Positions 40,931 to 50,954 of a stretch of 64,000 bases of DNA are shown in pieces (within the stretch, counting starts at the first letter, position 1; the number at the start of each line of letters is the position of its first letter). This DNA comes from Skeletonema tropicum (taxonomy: Eukaryota; Bacillariophyta; Thalassiosirophyceae; Thalassiosirales; Thalassiosiraceae): positions 744,001 through 808,000 of the forward strand of contig CM074134.1 in the NCBI GenBank assembly GCA_037178625.1. The letters are read 5' to 3'. The translations under genes were made by a program, and so were the position numbers. The notes under the pieces were generated by a model, which was not told where the DNA came from, did no database searches, and worked only from the letters and a program-made list of their open reading frames with translations.

Positions 40931-42581
40931 AGCCTGTTTTTTCTAAAAGGGGGGGTAGCAAAAGAGGAGAATTCACAGCTTACCTACGAAGTGCCGAAAC
41001 TCGGGCTGTAGAGGGATTTTTGGCGCACTTCAAAGCATGAAACTTGGCTGTAAGGTCCCATTTTGGCGATAGATTTTGAAAAATACCCGTAGACCTCTTA
41101 CATAGGAATAGTAGATCGCTAAAAACTTTTTCAAAATCTGCTAGGTATTTTGAAAAGGGTATAAACACGCTGATCAGCCAGCGTGTAGTGTAGCCATTCA
41201 CCATCGGAGGCTTCTGTAGAATGGCCAAATCCTCGTATGTCATCAACGTAGGAATTGAAAGTACTGAATTCCTACCTAGATTAAGGTTAACCTCTACTTC
41301 CCGCCAACTTTCTTCCCCATCATCTTCCAAGCAACTGCTCTCCCCACAATGTCCCCTACTCCTTACTAATAGCTGCTTCCCCAGATTCAAATGCACGAAG
41401 AGCACTCAATCGACGCTCTACTCTGTTCTTGTGGTCGTCCTCGACTTTATTTGTTTTCCTTGGATTCGAGGCCCTTTGTGTAACTCCTTCGATTTGTTCG
41501 TCAAGTTCAGGTATGGAGTTCATTTGGACTACTTTCGCCATTGCACTTGCTCGCACTTGTCTGCATTTGACAGTTCGAAAGCGTACACGCATGCGTTGGC
41601 CTGTCTGATGCATCAATTCTACCCAATCTTCCATTTTGTCACCCAAACCACCCTCGATGTTCTTCATTTGGTAAAGAGTATGCTTCAGCATCAAGTGAAC
41701 CTTAGGTGTAACAGAGCAACCTATCTTAACATGACAGTGGACAGCTGCCTTCACATAACGGCTGTACATGCTGAAGTCATGTCCAACCCGAAATGGTGGA
41801 TTAGATCGTATACATGTTCACCGAGTGAATTGATCACAAACCAAAATGATCGGCGAGAAGTGAACTGCACAATAAATTCCGCCAACAAGCTTCTTGCCTC
41901 TTCCGACCCCTTTGCAGAGAGCATTTTTGATAGAACCGGCGGCATCTTTGTATGGGAGCTTGTATAGTGTCTTTAGAAGATGTGGTGCAAAGATGCGGTC
42001 GTTCCGACTGTTGCTGAGTGGGTGGTAGCACTACTACGGGAGCAGCACCATGGTCAATAACTATTTTGCTAGTAGAGTTGTCGTGGGATCGCCCATTAAT
42101 CGCAGAAAATGCTCAAAAAGATGGCTGTCTAAATATTTTCGTCTGTCCATCGTTTACCCGACCCTCCGGTGGTGCATTGGCACTTCGTGCCAAATCACCT
42201 TTACATACTAGTAGTAGGTATTATATACTATCCCTTGCTTGCTGGGTTGGTTGCTGGTACCTCAGTAAGGTGTCTATTAGGTTGGCCAAAGAGGGCTATG
42301 ATTTTGGAGCATTTCCAGCTGTCCTGACCGCTCTACGGCATGGCCCCTGGCAGGGCCATCATCCAAGACATCAGGCAAAAGAGGTGTCTCACTTAAGCTA
42401 ATATAGATATGTAAAGATTGAAGACATGTATCTTACAAATATGCCAGTTTGAAAGAGCTGGACTTCAGCTTTCTAAATCACCGCTGGTGGGCCCGTAAAT
42501 CCCAATTCCCGCAGAGATATGGCATTAGAAAGTTCCCAGAGGGCCAAAATCCTGTACCACCCCTTTTAGAAAAAACAGGCT
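40931..42581. mobile_element. TA-flanked DNA transposon with decayed transposase
   Basis: The ends are AGCCTGTTTTTTCTAAAAGG at the left and its complement CCTTTTAGAAAAAACAGGCT at the right, flanked by TA (40929-40930 and 42582-42583). Length is 1651 bp. The inverted match runs about 26 bp with one or two differences. Minus-strand coding remnants lie at about 41356-42000. The right end is 94 bp upstream of the start codon of the DUF924-TilS gene, so the insertion has replaced or displaced its proximal promoter. Confidence 0.82.
41356..41990 (-). pseudogene. Decayed transposase of the TA-flanked element
   Basis: The best piece (41769-41356) reads AAVHCHVKIGCSVTPKVHLM, then LGDKMEDWVELMHQTGQRMR and AMAKVVQMNSIPELDEQ. 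KVHLM...H followed by GDKMEDWVE...HQ.G is a layout I associate with C-terminal parts of algal transposon proteins, but I cannot name the family. Upstream, SNPPFRVGHDFSMYSRY reads back to a TGA stop, and earlier fragments are in other frames. The protein is dead in this copy. Confidence 0.5.
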
Positions 42582-42675
42582 TATATTATGAGACATTATA
42601 GTAGATGGTCTGTCTGCAGATCTCCAAGAAGATTCCTCTTTTCTCTCCTCTTTCCTCTCGAAATTATTAGGCACC

Positions 42676-45528
42676 ATGACAGCCACATCGCCCTACGCTC
42701 CCGTACGACGACAGTCGTCAAGCGGCCGTGCTCTGCGTCGATCATCCAGCAGCATCGAAAGTGCCACCAAAGCAACAATCTTTTGGATCTTTGTACGATT
42801 TTGGAGAAAGACAGTTGCAGGAAATGCTGCCGGCGGCGGTAGCATAATTCGAGCTCTGCTTGATGGGTTGTCTGAGACTGTGAGCACCAATCTTACAGTG
42901 AGTGATGGTGAATATCAAAACAATAGAGAAGATGGAAGCCGCCATCGAGTCTTATCTACAGTTTTGAGATGGGCTGTTACAATTATTGGTGGCGATCAAT
43001 CGAGATTGGGAAAGGTTGCTGTGGTAATTATTGGATTCATACGAGAAGCGCTATTGAGGTCAATTGGTGCAGCCAAAATGATTCTAACAGGTGTGCCTAC
43101 AGTGACTCGTCAACATATGAATATGAATGCGCAAAATCAAAGACTTGCAAATGCGATGATTGATGATGAAGTGCAAGTAGTTGATGGGGGAATCTCGAAC
43201 AAATGCATCGATATTGATGTTCTCAGAAGAGATCGACTACAAATTGATCAAGTTTTGAACTATTGGTTCGGACAAGCTTCTCCAGATGGGGCGCAAAAGT
43301 CGCTGTGGATGATTGCATCGTCTTCCGTTGAGTTGCTGGGACAAGTCGATGCTGATATTGCCGACAAATTTCGTTCACTCATTTGGGATTTGTCCTCGAG
43401 CTCAATTGCTTGGAATGATTGTGAGAGCTTAGATGCCCCGCCGGCTGACAGAGGAAAGCTGCAGCGGTGGACTCAAGACTTAGAGTTTTTCGGCTGGCAA
43501 GGAAAATTGGCTGCGATAATTGCTTTGGACCAACTGAGCCGTCACATTCATCGACTCGATAAAGGTGCGCACTCGTCTTTATACATCCCAGAGCAACGCC
43601 TGCTCGACAATATTGCATATAATGTTTCTCGACAGCTGCAAACGCATCATGAAAGAGATCTGTCTACTGGAGTTATTCCAATTCCGATGAGGATCTTTGC
43701 GATTATGCCTCTTCGTCATGCAGCAAATGTTAGTGACTACAGCATAGTTCAAAACGACATTGAATCGTCCGCATTACTTCATGACGAGATGGATCGAATG
43801 ATTAGAAGGTTTAGAAAGGCGACTAACCGTAGGATGGCTGAATTGCAAGATAAGGCTAGAAGAGAGGGAAAGTTGGGTATTCAAGCGGATAATGCTGACA
43901 TTGATGGAAAGAAACAAGCCTGTGAAGTGATAGAAAACACAAATTTTGACGATGATCAGATTCTTGAGTGCTCTCAATTCGAGGCAGATTTGTCGACTGC
44001 AAATGACCATGCAATTGTAAAGACAATCCGCAATTTCCTCAAAAACATGAAAATACTTGACACGAAATCAAAAGGAGAGAATATGCATAGTACCGATGCT
44101 TCGACTGCCATTGTATCTCTTTCTGGGGGTGTAGACAGCATGGTCATTTCAGCTGCACTTGCTTTCATACGTGACGAAGAGGCTAGTAGACGCAACGTTG
44201 ATCCGAATGATGTCTTACGAATCATTGCAATACACATTGATTATGCAAATAGGCCAGAATCTGGGGCAGAAGCGGACTTTGTTGGAAGATACGCTCGTCA
44301 ACTTGGTGCAAAGTTTATCTGCCGCAAAATAGATGAAGTAACTCGCGGAGTTACTGCTCGAGATGATTACGAAAGAATCGCAAGGGAAATCAGATTTGAT
44401 CTGTATCGACAATGTTGCAGAGAAGCTAGTGCTGGCACAAAGACAAGCGGTATCGGCGTAATGCTTGGGCATCATCGTGGCGATCTTCGTGAAAATGTCA
44501 TCTCCAACGCTCACAAAGGGTGCGGGCCGTTGGATCTGAGCGGAATGACAGCAGTATCTGTAAACGACGGTGTGAATCTTTTCCGACCGCTGCTTCCTCT
44601 TGAAAAGACTGATATTTATGATTATGCCCACGTGTATGGCGTGCCTTACTTCAAAGATACCACGCCCCATTGGTCCACACGGGGTAAATTGCGAAATAGA
44701 TTGCTTCCGCTGCTAGAAGAAATTTACGGTGAAGGCAGCATGAACAATCTCAGCTGTCTCGCAGAAGAGAGCGACGATGCGAGGAAATTAATGGAAGAAA
44801 GTGTTATACAACCATTCTTGGAAAAGGTGCATCATTATCCCATGGGTATATCGTTTGAAACTACTCAATGGAAGGATCTTGGGTTGTTCTTCTGGAAATT
44901 TGTTCTTCGACAAGTTCTCCACTCTATAGGCCGAGGTATGTTCAGTGATAAAAGCACAGAGACGTTTGTTGAAAGAATCCGTCAGAAAAAGCTGAAGGAG
45001 GGCTGGTTGCAATGTCGAAAGGACTATGCCGTCTATCTACAACGGAATGGTCGTGTGCTTATTCTTCAACCGAATAGTTTTCCATTTCATAAAAGAGACA
45101 AATACAAGAAGAAAACAGAACCAGTTTCGTATGGCCGTGAAAACACAGAGAGAATTGGGCCGTGGCAAGTGTCCGCAGAAATCTTGCGCGACGTGACAAA
45201 AACGGAAAGCACCAAAATGATACAAACAAAAGCACTCAGAGATATGGATGACCTAATGAAAGGTTCGATCACATACTACATCGCTGCTCCTATCCACGAT
45301 GGAGAGTCATTACCGAAACCTCTTGTCCATTTTGATGAAGGGTTCTCAAAACCATCTCGCCCTGCTGCATGGAAGGGTTTCGAACTAAAGGTTGAGAGTA
45401 CACTTCCGCTATTAGGTATTGACCAATCAAAATTGGATAGTACCTCGTTATCGTTCGCTGCCGAAGATTATGGACATACGTGGACAGTGGTGAAAGTGAA
45501 CTTGAACTTAGCATTGGATGACATTTGA
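42676..45528 (+). CDS. DUF924 - TilS-like PP-loop ATPase fusion
   Basis: Single exon, 950 aa, start in a strong context (gcaccATGaca). Residues about 190-390 match DUF924: QVLNYWFGQASPDGAQKSLW, then FGWQGKLAAIIALDQLSRHI with the conserved DQ.xR and HRLDKG. Residues about 480-720 match tRNA(Ile)-lysidine synthase: AIVSLSGGVDSMVISAALAF (PP-loop SGGVDS), AIHIDYANRPESGAEADFV, VMLGHHRGDLRENVISNAHK and NLFRPLLPLEKTDIYDYA. The last ~230 residues are unclear. TilS converts the C34 of tRNA-Ile(CAU) to lysidine, which in algae is needed in organelles; whether this protein does so is not shown, since other PP-loop enzymes share the motif. A mobile element ends 94 bp upstream. Confidence 0.8.
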   Translation: MTATSPYAPVRRQSSSGRALRRSSSSIESATKATIFWIFVRFWRKTVAGNAAGGGSIIRALLDGLSETVSTNLTVSDGEYQNNREDGSRHRVLSTVLRWAVTIIGGDQSRLGKVAVVIIGFIREALLRSIGAAKMILTGVPTVTRQHMNMNAQNQRLANAMIDDEVQVVDGGISNKCIDIDVLRRDRLQIDQVLNYWFGQASPDGAQKSLWMIASSSVELLGQVDADIADKFRSLIWDLSSSSIAWNDCESLDAPPADRGKLQRWTQDLEFFGWQGKLAAIIALDQLSRHIHRLDKGAHSSLYIPEQRLLDNIAYNVSRQLQTHHERDLSTGVIPIPMRIFAIMPLRHAANVSDYSIVQNDIESSALLHDEMDRMIRRFRKATNRRMAELQDKARREGKLGIQADNADIDGKKQACEVIENTNFDDDQILECSQFEADLSTANDHAIVKTIRNFLKNMKILDTKSKGENMHSTDASTAIVSLSGGVDSMVISAALAFIRDEEASRRNVDPNDVLRIIAIHIDYANRPESGAEADFVGRYARQLGAKFICRKIDEVTRGVTARDDYERIAREIRFDLYRQCCREASAGTKTSGIGVMLGHHRGDLRENVISNAHKGCGPLDLSGMTAVSVNDGVNLFRPLLPLEKTDIYDYAHVYGVPYFKDTTPHWSTRGKLRNRLLPLLEEIYGEGSMNNLSCLAEESDDARKLMEESVIQPFLEKVHHYPMGISFETTQWKDLGLFFWKFVLRQVLHSIGRGMFSDKSTETFVERIRQKKLKEGWLQCRKDYAVYLQRNGRVLILQPNSFPFHKRDKYKKKTEPVSYGRENTERIGPWQVSAEILRDVTKTESTKMIQTKALRDMDDLMKGSITYYIAAPIHDGESLPKPLVHFDEGFSKPSRPAAWKGFELKVESTLPLLGIDQSKLDSTSLSFAAEDYGHTWTVVKVNLNLALDDI

Positions 45529-45690
45529 AGTGCGTGAACTAATACTAATAACGTATATCTTAGCTTTACTATTTAGATTTAGAATGCTTACCAATCGAGA
45601 TGCCCCTTGCCTTACAATTGAGACAAACACTCGTCACAGAAGTAGTTCAACCCCCACCAGACGTTCTATAAAGTTTCTGTTACGTTACGA

Positions 45691-46352
45691 TTACAGATCA
45701 CACGGGTCTCCAAGATTATCAACGCGTTGAAATACCGTGTTTTGAATCTTAATCGAATCAGTATCAGCGTTGTACACTATAGTTTGCAAAATAGGTGTTG
45801 AAGCCCACAATATCGAGCTGTCTGACTTCTTTATTACCTGTTCGCAGGATCCGAATTCATCTATTACCCCAATGCTCGTGTCAACTTGAGCATTTGAAAA
45901 GGAGCTCTGAATCCAAATTTTGAGTAGACAACCATCATCATAGTCTGCAGTTTGTAACCAGGTACCAATAATGGGATCAACAGCAGTCGGCTTCACGGAT
46001 GGCACCTCCGATGGTTTCAAGGACGGCTTCAAGGATGGCAGCTGGGATGGTTTCAAGGACAAGGATGGCGCAAGAGAAGGCCCAGAAGAAGGCTCAAATT
46101 TTGAGCATCCCTTGACACCAGAAGCAGAAGGCTTGAAATAATCTTCAGGATTGCTTGCATTATTCACACAACGTCCAGATGCATCCACAAGCATGTTGCC
46201 GTTCGAAGCAAACACAGGGCCAAGATTATCTTCATTGAACGCATCATCCACAGTATGAGATCCCAAAGCAGCACAATGGCCAACATCTTCCCATCCCTTG
46301 GAAGAAAGAGAGGGATTGTAATCGGGAGAAACTTGAATGCAGTTTGGATACT
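45691..46352 (-). CDS. Secreted-type protein with PS..PS repeats (partial model)
   Basis: The frame begins after a likely acceptor (CTGATCCTCAG, exon from 46352) and reads YPNCIQVSPDYNPSLSSKG, then a Pro/Ser repeat (PSLAPSLSLKPSQLPSLKPS) at its middle and an ending domain with GTWLQTADYDDGCLLKIWIQ. LKPS/LAPS tandem repeats are common as linkers in diatom cell-surface or wall proteins. The C-terminal domain has cysteines and could be a small binding domain. The upstream exon with a signal peptide could not be fixed; the adjoining open frame (SRSLGGLTSRSKIARGIARV, to about 46637) is one candidate. Function unknown. Confidence 0.55.
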
Positions 46353-46830
46353 CTGAGGATCAGTGTACTTGTTGCTCAGCTGCTGCCCATGTGAAGGGCG
46401 CATCTCAGGTATTGTTGATGTGCCAAACGCACTCTGTACTCTTGCGATTCCCCTGGCAATCTTTGATCGAGATGTGAGGCCCCCTAGTGATCTAGACATT
46501 TTGCTAAAGGAATCAAAGTTGGGAGAAAGATGTTTGTATTTCGAAAGAGGGCGGCGCAATTCCTCACGACTCGACGCTCGCTGAATGAGCGTGTGGGTCC
46601 ATCTCGCGTAACCAGGCAGTCCTGCGATTCGTATCAATTTTGTTCTCGGATATGTAGGACGGAAGTGTCCACGTCAATTCATAGGGTAGGGAGGTATTCC
46701 CGATCATGTTAGTAAGAAATTCGCCTTAGGCGCCTAAATTAAATCCTACATTTTTGAATGATTGAGAGATGTATGTTAATATATCCATCTGCAGGACAAT
46801 CCTTCTTCAAAGAGCATCCAAGCTCTCTTA
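46353..46830. other. Uncertain upstream part of the PS-repeat gene and spacer
   Basis: Up to about 46640 the minus strand is open and could hold the first exon of the PS-repeat gene. The remainder up to the Mpv17-like stop codon carries a duplicated AAGCTCTCTT/CCATC-like word pair (46820-46885) overlapping the end of that gene. Nothing else is clear. Confidence 0.3.
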
Positions 46831-47655
46831 CTATCCATCTATCCTGCAGGACACTCCATCCTCTAGAGAACATTCAAGCTCTCTTTCTCTCTGTCCTTTG
46901 GCGGAAACGCTCGAGAAAATGATCAACCAGAAGAATGATATCACTGCAATGAATGCTATGCGTAGATGAACTGGGACCACCCCAAATGTCAAACACTGAA
47001 CAGGTCCCCATAACGACCAATACTTGAGTAAAAGACCATTCTTCATAACATCATCTTTGTAGCGTTCAAGCGCTTCACCGACACTGTATTGAAAGATGAC
47101 GCTCTTCACCAAGTAGGCCACCGGCAAACATACGAAGGGTGACACAACCAACATATCAAACGAGACTTTGCTAATCACAGTGATGATATCCGTTCCCTGA
47201 CCAAATATCTTGGGAAAGATTTCATTAAAGAGAATCTCCTGGGCCATGCCCTGATACAACCCACCGTACAAGAAAAATGCAAAATTTCGTCGTTTCTCAA
47301 TCTCTTCGGCGGTTTCCGTCAATGAAGCAGCTCTTTTTTGGGCCACGAGGTCAGCAGCACTTGCTTTTATCCCACAAGTTACGAATGCAGATGTCAGTGG
47401 CATCTGCTTGTAAAATAAATCAATAGCTCCAATAAGTGATGATTTGAGAGATGTCGATGATGTTGCTAGATCGCCACCGCGAGGGACTTGCCGCGGTGTT
47501 TTCGATGATGGTTGTGTTGGTCCTCTCTTGCTGGTGTAATCAATTCTTTTGTGACGCAGTGGAGTGCTAAATGCCTTGGCTCCTCCGGCACAGGAAGCAA
47601 GAGCCAAGAATATGCTTATCAGCAGCCTTTTTGTCGCGAATTTGTTGTTGTTCAT
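46831..47655 (-). CDS. Mpv17/PMP22-family membrane protein, plastid-targeted
   Basis: Single exon, 274 aa from ATG at 47655. The N-terminus is a signal peptide (ATKRLLISIFLALASCAGGA) with KAFSTPLRHKR after it, an AF-type plastid motif. The family region follows: YKQMPLTSAFVTCGIKASAA with DLVAQ, GGLYQGMAQEILFNEIFPKI, SPFVCLPVAYLVKS, and LLLKYWSLWGPVQCLTFGVV with VPVHLRIAFIAVISFFWLI at the end. W.vWP..Q..nF.-like and P...R.......W.-like stretches are the Mpv17 signatures. These four-helix proteins act as channels in inner membranes; the substrate is not known. An open frame upstream to 47748 looks untranslated. Confidence 0.85.
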   Translation of the reverse strand: MNNNKFATKRLLISIFLALASCAGGAKAFSTPLRHKRIDYTSKRGPTQPSSKTPRQVPRGGDLATSSTSLKSSLIGAIDLFYKQMPLTSAFVTCGIKASAADLVAQKRAASLTETAEEIEKRRNFAFFLYGGLYQGMAQEILFNEIFPKIFGQGTDIITVISKVSFDMLVVSPFVCLPVAYLVKSVIFQYSVGEALERYKDDVMKNGLLLKYWSLWGPVQCLTFGVVPVHLRIAFIAVISFFWLIIFSSVSAKGQRERELECSLEDGVSCRIDG

Positions 47656-47941
47656 CCTTCCTATTGTGGTATATCTTGCTTTTGCAACTCGAGTTTGTAT
47701 TCTGTTCAGCTTTACTGCAACTGCAACACAACAACAACACAGCTCCAAAGCTACTTGGAGAATTACTTATGAACAGATGCAACAGGGAGCAGCGGGAGGT
47801 TCAATAAGGTTCATTCAAGGCGCTGCGTTCGTTTCAGCGTGTCACAAATTCGTGCCCGCCACGCCTTGGTATCAAAGATTTTCTCAACTTCAAGATAAAC
47901 GCGCGTCTGCTCCGCCCGGAAGAGAATAAAGAACTTCAGCG

Positions 47942-48479
47942 TACTACCGCCAAAATTAAATCAGAGCTGGAAAAAAATCAGAGCCAGCTATTTTTGCTAA
48001 CAAACTACGCACAAAACACAAAACTCGACTCCTCTACGCCCTACTACGCCGCAACATCGACCCTCCACCTACCTGCACCGGCCATAAGTTGATAGTGCAT
48101 GTTATTACCTTTCGATTAATCCGCTGGGAGTCATCATATACACTATACTCGCATTACAGCAGCTGCATAGGTGCTCATATACGCATGCGTCATACATAGA
48201 ATCACTAGAATTGCCTGGAGAAAATAGGCACTTTTTGTACGTCTGTAACTCTTTATCGTCTCAATATAATTCGGTCGCCTAAATTATATTTGCATTCGGA
48301 TGCATCTCCTCAAGACATTCCGCGTATTTGGTTTGGGTTCAATACGATTACAGGTGCGCTCTAGGAGGGTATGCTCACATGGTTGTTTTGTCTATTTTGT
48401 TAGTGTTTTGCTAGTTGATGCGGGGCGCGCGCAAAAAAATTAAATCAGAGCCATCAGCTCTGATTTATTTCCTGCAGTA
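47942..48479. mobile_element. Possible MITE, 538 bp, TACT..AAATCAGAGC termini
   Basis: Imperfect inverted ends: TACTACCGCCAAAATTAAAT at the left and, complemented, TACTGCAGGAAATAAATCAG at the right, both continuing into CAGAGCTG. GCG borders both sides (47939-47941 and 48480-48482). The right arm carries an additional ATCAGAGC hairpin. The termini resemble those of the element at 37374-39084 (TACTG..GGAA.TAAATC), suggesting one superfamily. It lies between the Mpv17-like and carbonic anhydrase genes. Confidence 0.55.
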
Positions 48480-48724
48480 GCGTAGGTACAATAGCATAAA
48501 ATACAGTACTACAAGTATTGCAAGGTAGGCGATTAGCATCAGGAAATAAAGTGTGGAGTGGGATGGGCGCTCTTGCTGCACCAAGAGGCGATTGGGGTTG
48601 AGAAAGTCAAAACTATCTCTCTAGCTAGATGTGTTACCATACCGGTCCTAATCATCCCCAAGTTAAGAGCTACAGAACTCCATATTATTGCCTCAAACAA
48701 AGTCCGAAGGAAAGAGCTGTCAAG

Positions 48725-49881
48725 TTAGACATACTTGGCTGCTCTGTGTGGTGCAGCAAGTGCAGGGAAATCACCAAAAACTTCTCCATACAGGTCACTC
48801 TCTCCATCCTTGGTCAGAGACTTGAGCATCAAGGGCTGGTAAAAGTCTTCTCCGCCGGGAACTCCAGCTCCATGTCCTCTGTTGACAACAATACCTCCAA
48901 GAAGTGTCACCTCGGTACATTCCTTCCAGAAATCATCCTTGGTTGTGTAAGCGTTGATTTCTGATCGCATCATTTCCCATACCAAATCATACATTTTGTT
49001 CGTCAAAAATGTGATTGACTCGTTCGATTGCTCTTGTCCCTTCAAAGGATCCAATCTATCACTCAATTTTGCAATGATATACTCTTCTTGGAAATCTTTC
49101 GTTCCCAAATAAGTTTCAGCGTCACCACCCTCTTTCTTTCCCATGATGGCTTTGTAAGCGCCAATTCCAGCACCACAAGATGTGCTTATACTAGTTTGAC
49201 CGACGCGCTCGATCTGTCCAACAACTCCCTTGTCAGAGATACCGACATGAGGACCAAAGACAATGAAAATCTTTCCTTCGGCAGGAACGTGGTGGATGAA
49301 GGCACCCATACCAGAAATACCCACAAATGGCAATCCTCCCAAGCCACCCAAATTGAACACACTGCGAGGAAACTGTTAGATATACATAGGACAGTGTGTG
49401 ATGTGGACAATCAATAACCAAATGATACTCACCCATCGGTGCCTAACTTGTTTTGGAAGTCACCAACCAAACTTTCAGAAGTGTCATTAATTTCATCCGA
49501 GCAAAGACTTGATCCAAACAAGGTATTGGCAGGAGTGTATCCTCTATCACGGAGTGCGGCAGCCACACGCAATGAAATGGCCGAGTTGGTGAGTGCACCA
49601 GGAAAGTTCTTCCTCATGTTGGCTTCAAAAGCGGATGCAGATGGAGCAGCGTTGGCAGGAGAAACAAGGCCGAGAGAAGGAGAGACTGCAGCCATAATTG
49701 AGGAGAGAGGAGCCATGATACGAGCGTTACGAGTTGCCTCGTCGACGACTTGATCGTCAGCAGCTGCTCTCAAAACATGGTTCTGCTTCGCGGTGGTGGA
49801 TGGCGCAAAGGCTGCCGATTCCAGAGCCAAGCTGGCACAAAGTAAGAATGATAAAGCTTTGTTAAGGCCGAACATTTTCAT
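48725..49881 (-). CDS. Theta-type carbonic anhydrase (LCIB-like), plastid lumen-targeted
   Basis: Exons 49881-49433 and 49361-48725, GT-AG intron, 361 aa. The order is: signal peptide with SAAFAPST; a second hydrophobic stretch (APLSSIMAAVSPSLGLVSPA) ending ANAAPSA like a thylakoid signal; then the LCIB domain. Zinc ligands expected from the family are visible: C127 in SSLCSDEIND, H188 in IVFGPHVGIS and C212 in ISTSCGAG. FPGALTNSAISLRVAAALRD and FNLGGLGGLPFVGISGMGAF are family core. In the pennate diatom Phaeodactylum a theta-carbonic anhydrase sits in the thylakoid lumen inside the pyrenoid and supplies CO2 to Rubisco; by homology this protein may do the same. Confidence 0.9.
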
Positions 49882-50328
49882 CTATTTCAGTTAGAGGGAT
49901 CAATGTCGTTACACCTACGAGAGGATTTCGACATGGAGGAATCAATTGCCCCAGCGCAGTTGATATCGATAAATCGAGATCGAGTGATGTCAGTGGGTAA
50001 TAAATTGCTGACGTCGATATGATGCGATCAAGCTAACACACAGTTTTTGTCACATTTCAAATCATAGAGTAGGGGAGAAGAGGATGTGGGAGCCGCGATG
50101 GAAAAGTGCTGCCATCCACGAGTTTCATCAAAAAAAGCATAAGGTGTGAAAATGGAATTGACGAAAATGATGTTGATGCTGCCGATATAAGTACTTCTTA
50201 TCAGCTACCAAAGAATACCCGTTTGAGGCGCAGTATTCAAATACATACCAGTCTATGGTAACAACCCGCATCGATTGCATTAAGAATTCATCGTATCTCC
50301 AGCATCTTGACAAAAGAAATATAACACA
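49882..50328. promoter_or_regulatory. Shared upstream region of carbonic anhydrase and NIP7
   Basis: 447 bp between divergent start codons. TGACGTCG (50011-50018) and a TCGATAAATCGAGATCGA palindromic stretch (about 49964-49981) lie near the carbonic anhydrase start. TGACGTC matches the core of the CO2/cAMP-response elements reported for diatom carbonic anhydrase promoters; one site is weak evidence. Confidence 0.35.
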
Positions 50329-50874
50329 ATGAGACCGCTGAGCGAAGACGAAACAAAAACCCTCTTCCAGAAATTAGCAGAATACATGGGAAGATCTGTA
50401 GAGCGCCTCATAAATAGAAGCGATGAACGACACTGCTTTAGATTGATCAAGGATCGCGTATACTATATCAGTGAATCAGTAATGAAATCTTCCACGTCAA
50501 TCAACAAAGACAACCTACTTCACTGCGGGACATGTTTGGGAAAGTTTACAAAGAGCGGGAAGTTCCGATTACATATTACAGCACTTGACTATCTTGCACA
50601 ATATTCAAAGTACAAGGTGTGGCTCAAGCCATCTGCTGAAATGTCGTTTCTCTACGGCAACAATGTGCTTAAATCTGGACTTGCAAGAATTACTGAGTCG
50701 ACTCCTCATTATGCGGGTGTGGTAGTTTACAATCTTGCTGATATCCCACTTGGATTTGGAGTGGCAGCTCAAACAACAGATGCGTGTAAGGAGTTGGATC
50801 CCACAGCTAATGTGGTTTTACATCAAGCTGATGTAGGAGAATTCTTGAGAGGATTAGAAGATGATATGTTTTGA
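50329..50874 (+). CDS. NIP7: NIP7, 60S ribosome biogenesis protein
   Basis: Single exon, 181 aa, the usual length. [20 protein letters not shown] is the standard start. [19 protein letters not shown] and [20 protein letters not shown] follow in the N-terminal half. [20 protein letters not shown] and [20 protein letters not shown] belong to the PUA domain (about residues 95-165), which binds RNA. NIP7 acts in 27S pre-rRNA processing. It is convergent with the COG4-like gene (80 bp apart). Confidence 0.96.
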   Translation: MRPLSEDETKTLFQKLAEYMGRSVERLINRSDERHCFRLIKDRVYYISESVMKSSTSINKDNLLHCGTCLGKFTKSGKFRLHITALDYLAQYSKYKVWLKPSAEMSFLYGNNVLKSGLARITESTPHYAGVVVYNLADIPLGFGVAAQTTDACKELDPTANVVLHQADVGEFLRGLEDDMF

Positions 50875-50954
50875 GTTACGACTAAGATGTAAAACTACTT
50901 TCATGATTGAGAAAATTCTTGTGGTAAATTGAAATTCTACCGCGCTACTTATAC

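Noticed and set aside
41221..41967. Plus-strand frame of 248 aa
   Set aside because: It is antisense to the decayed transposase of the TA-flanked element and has no family features.
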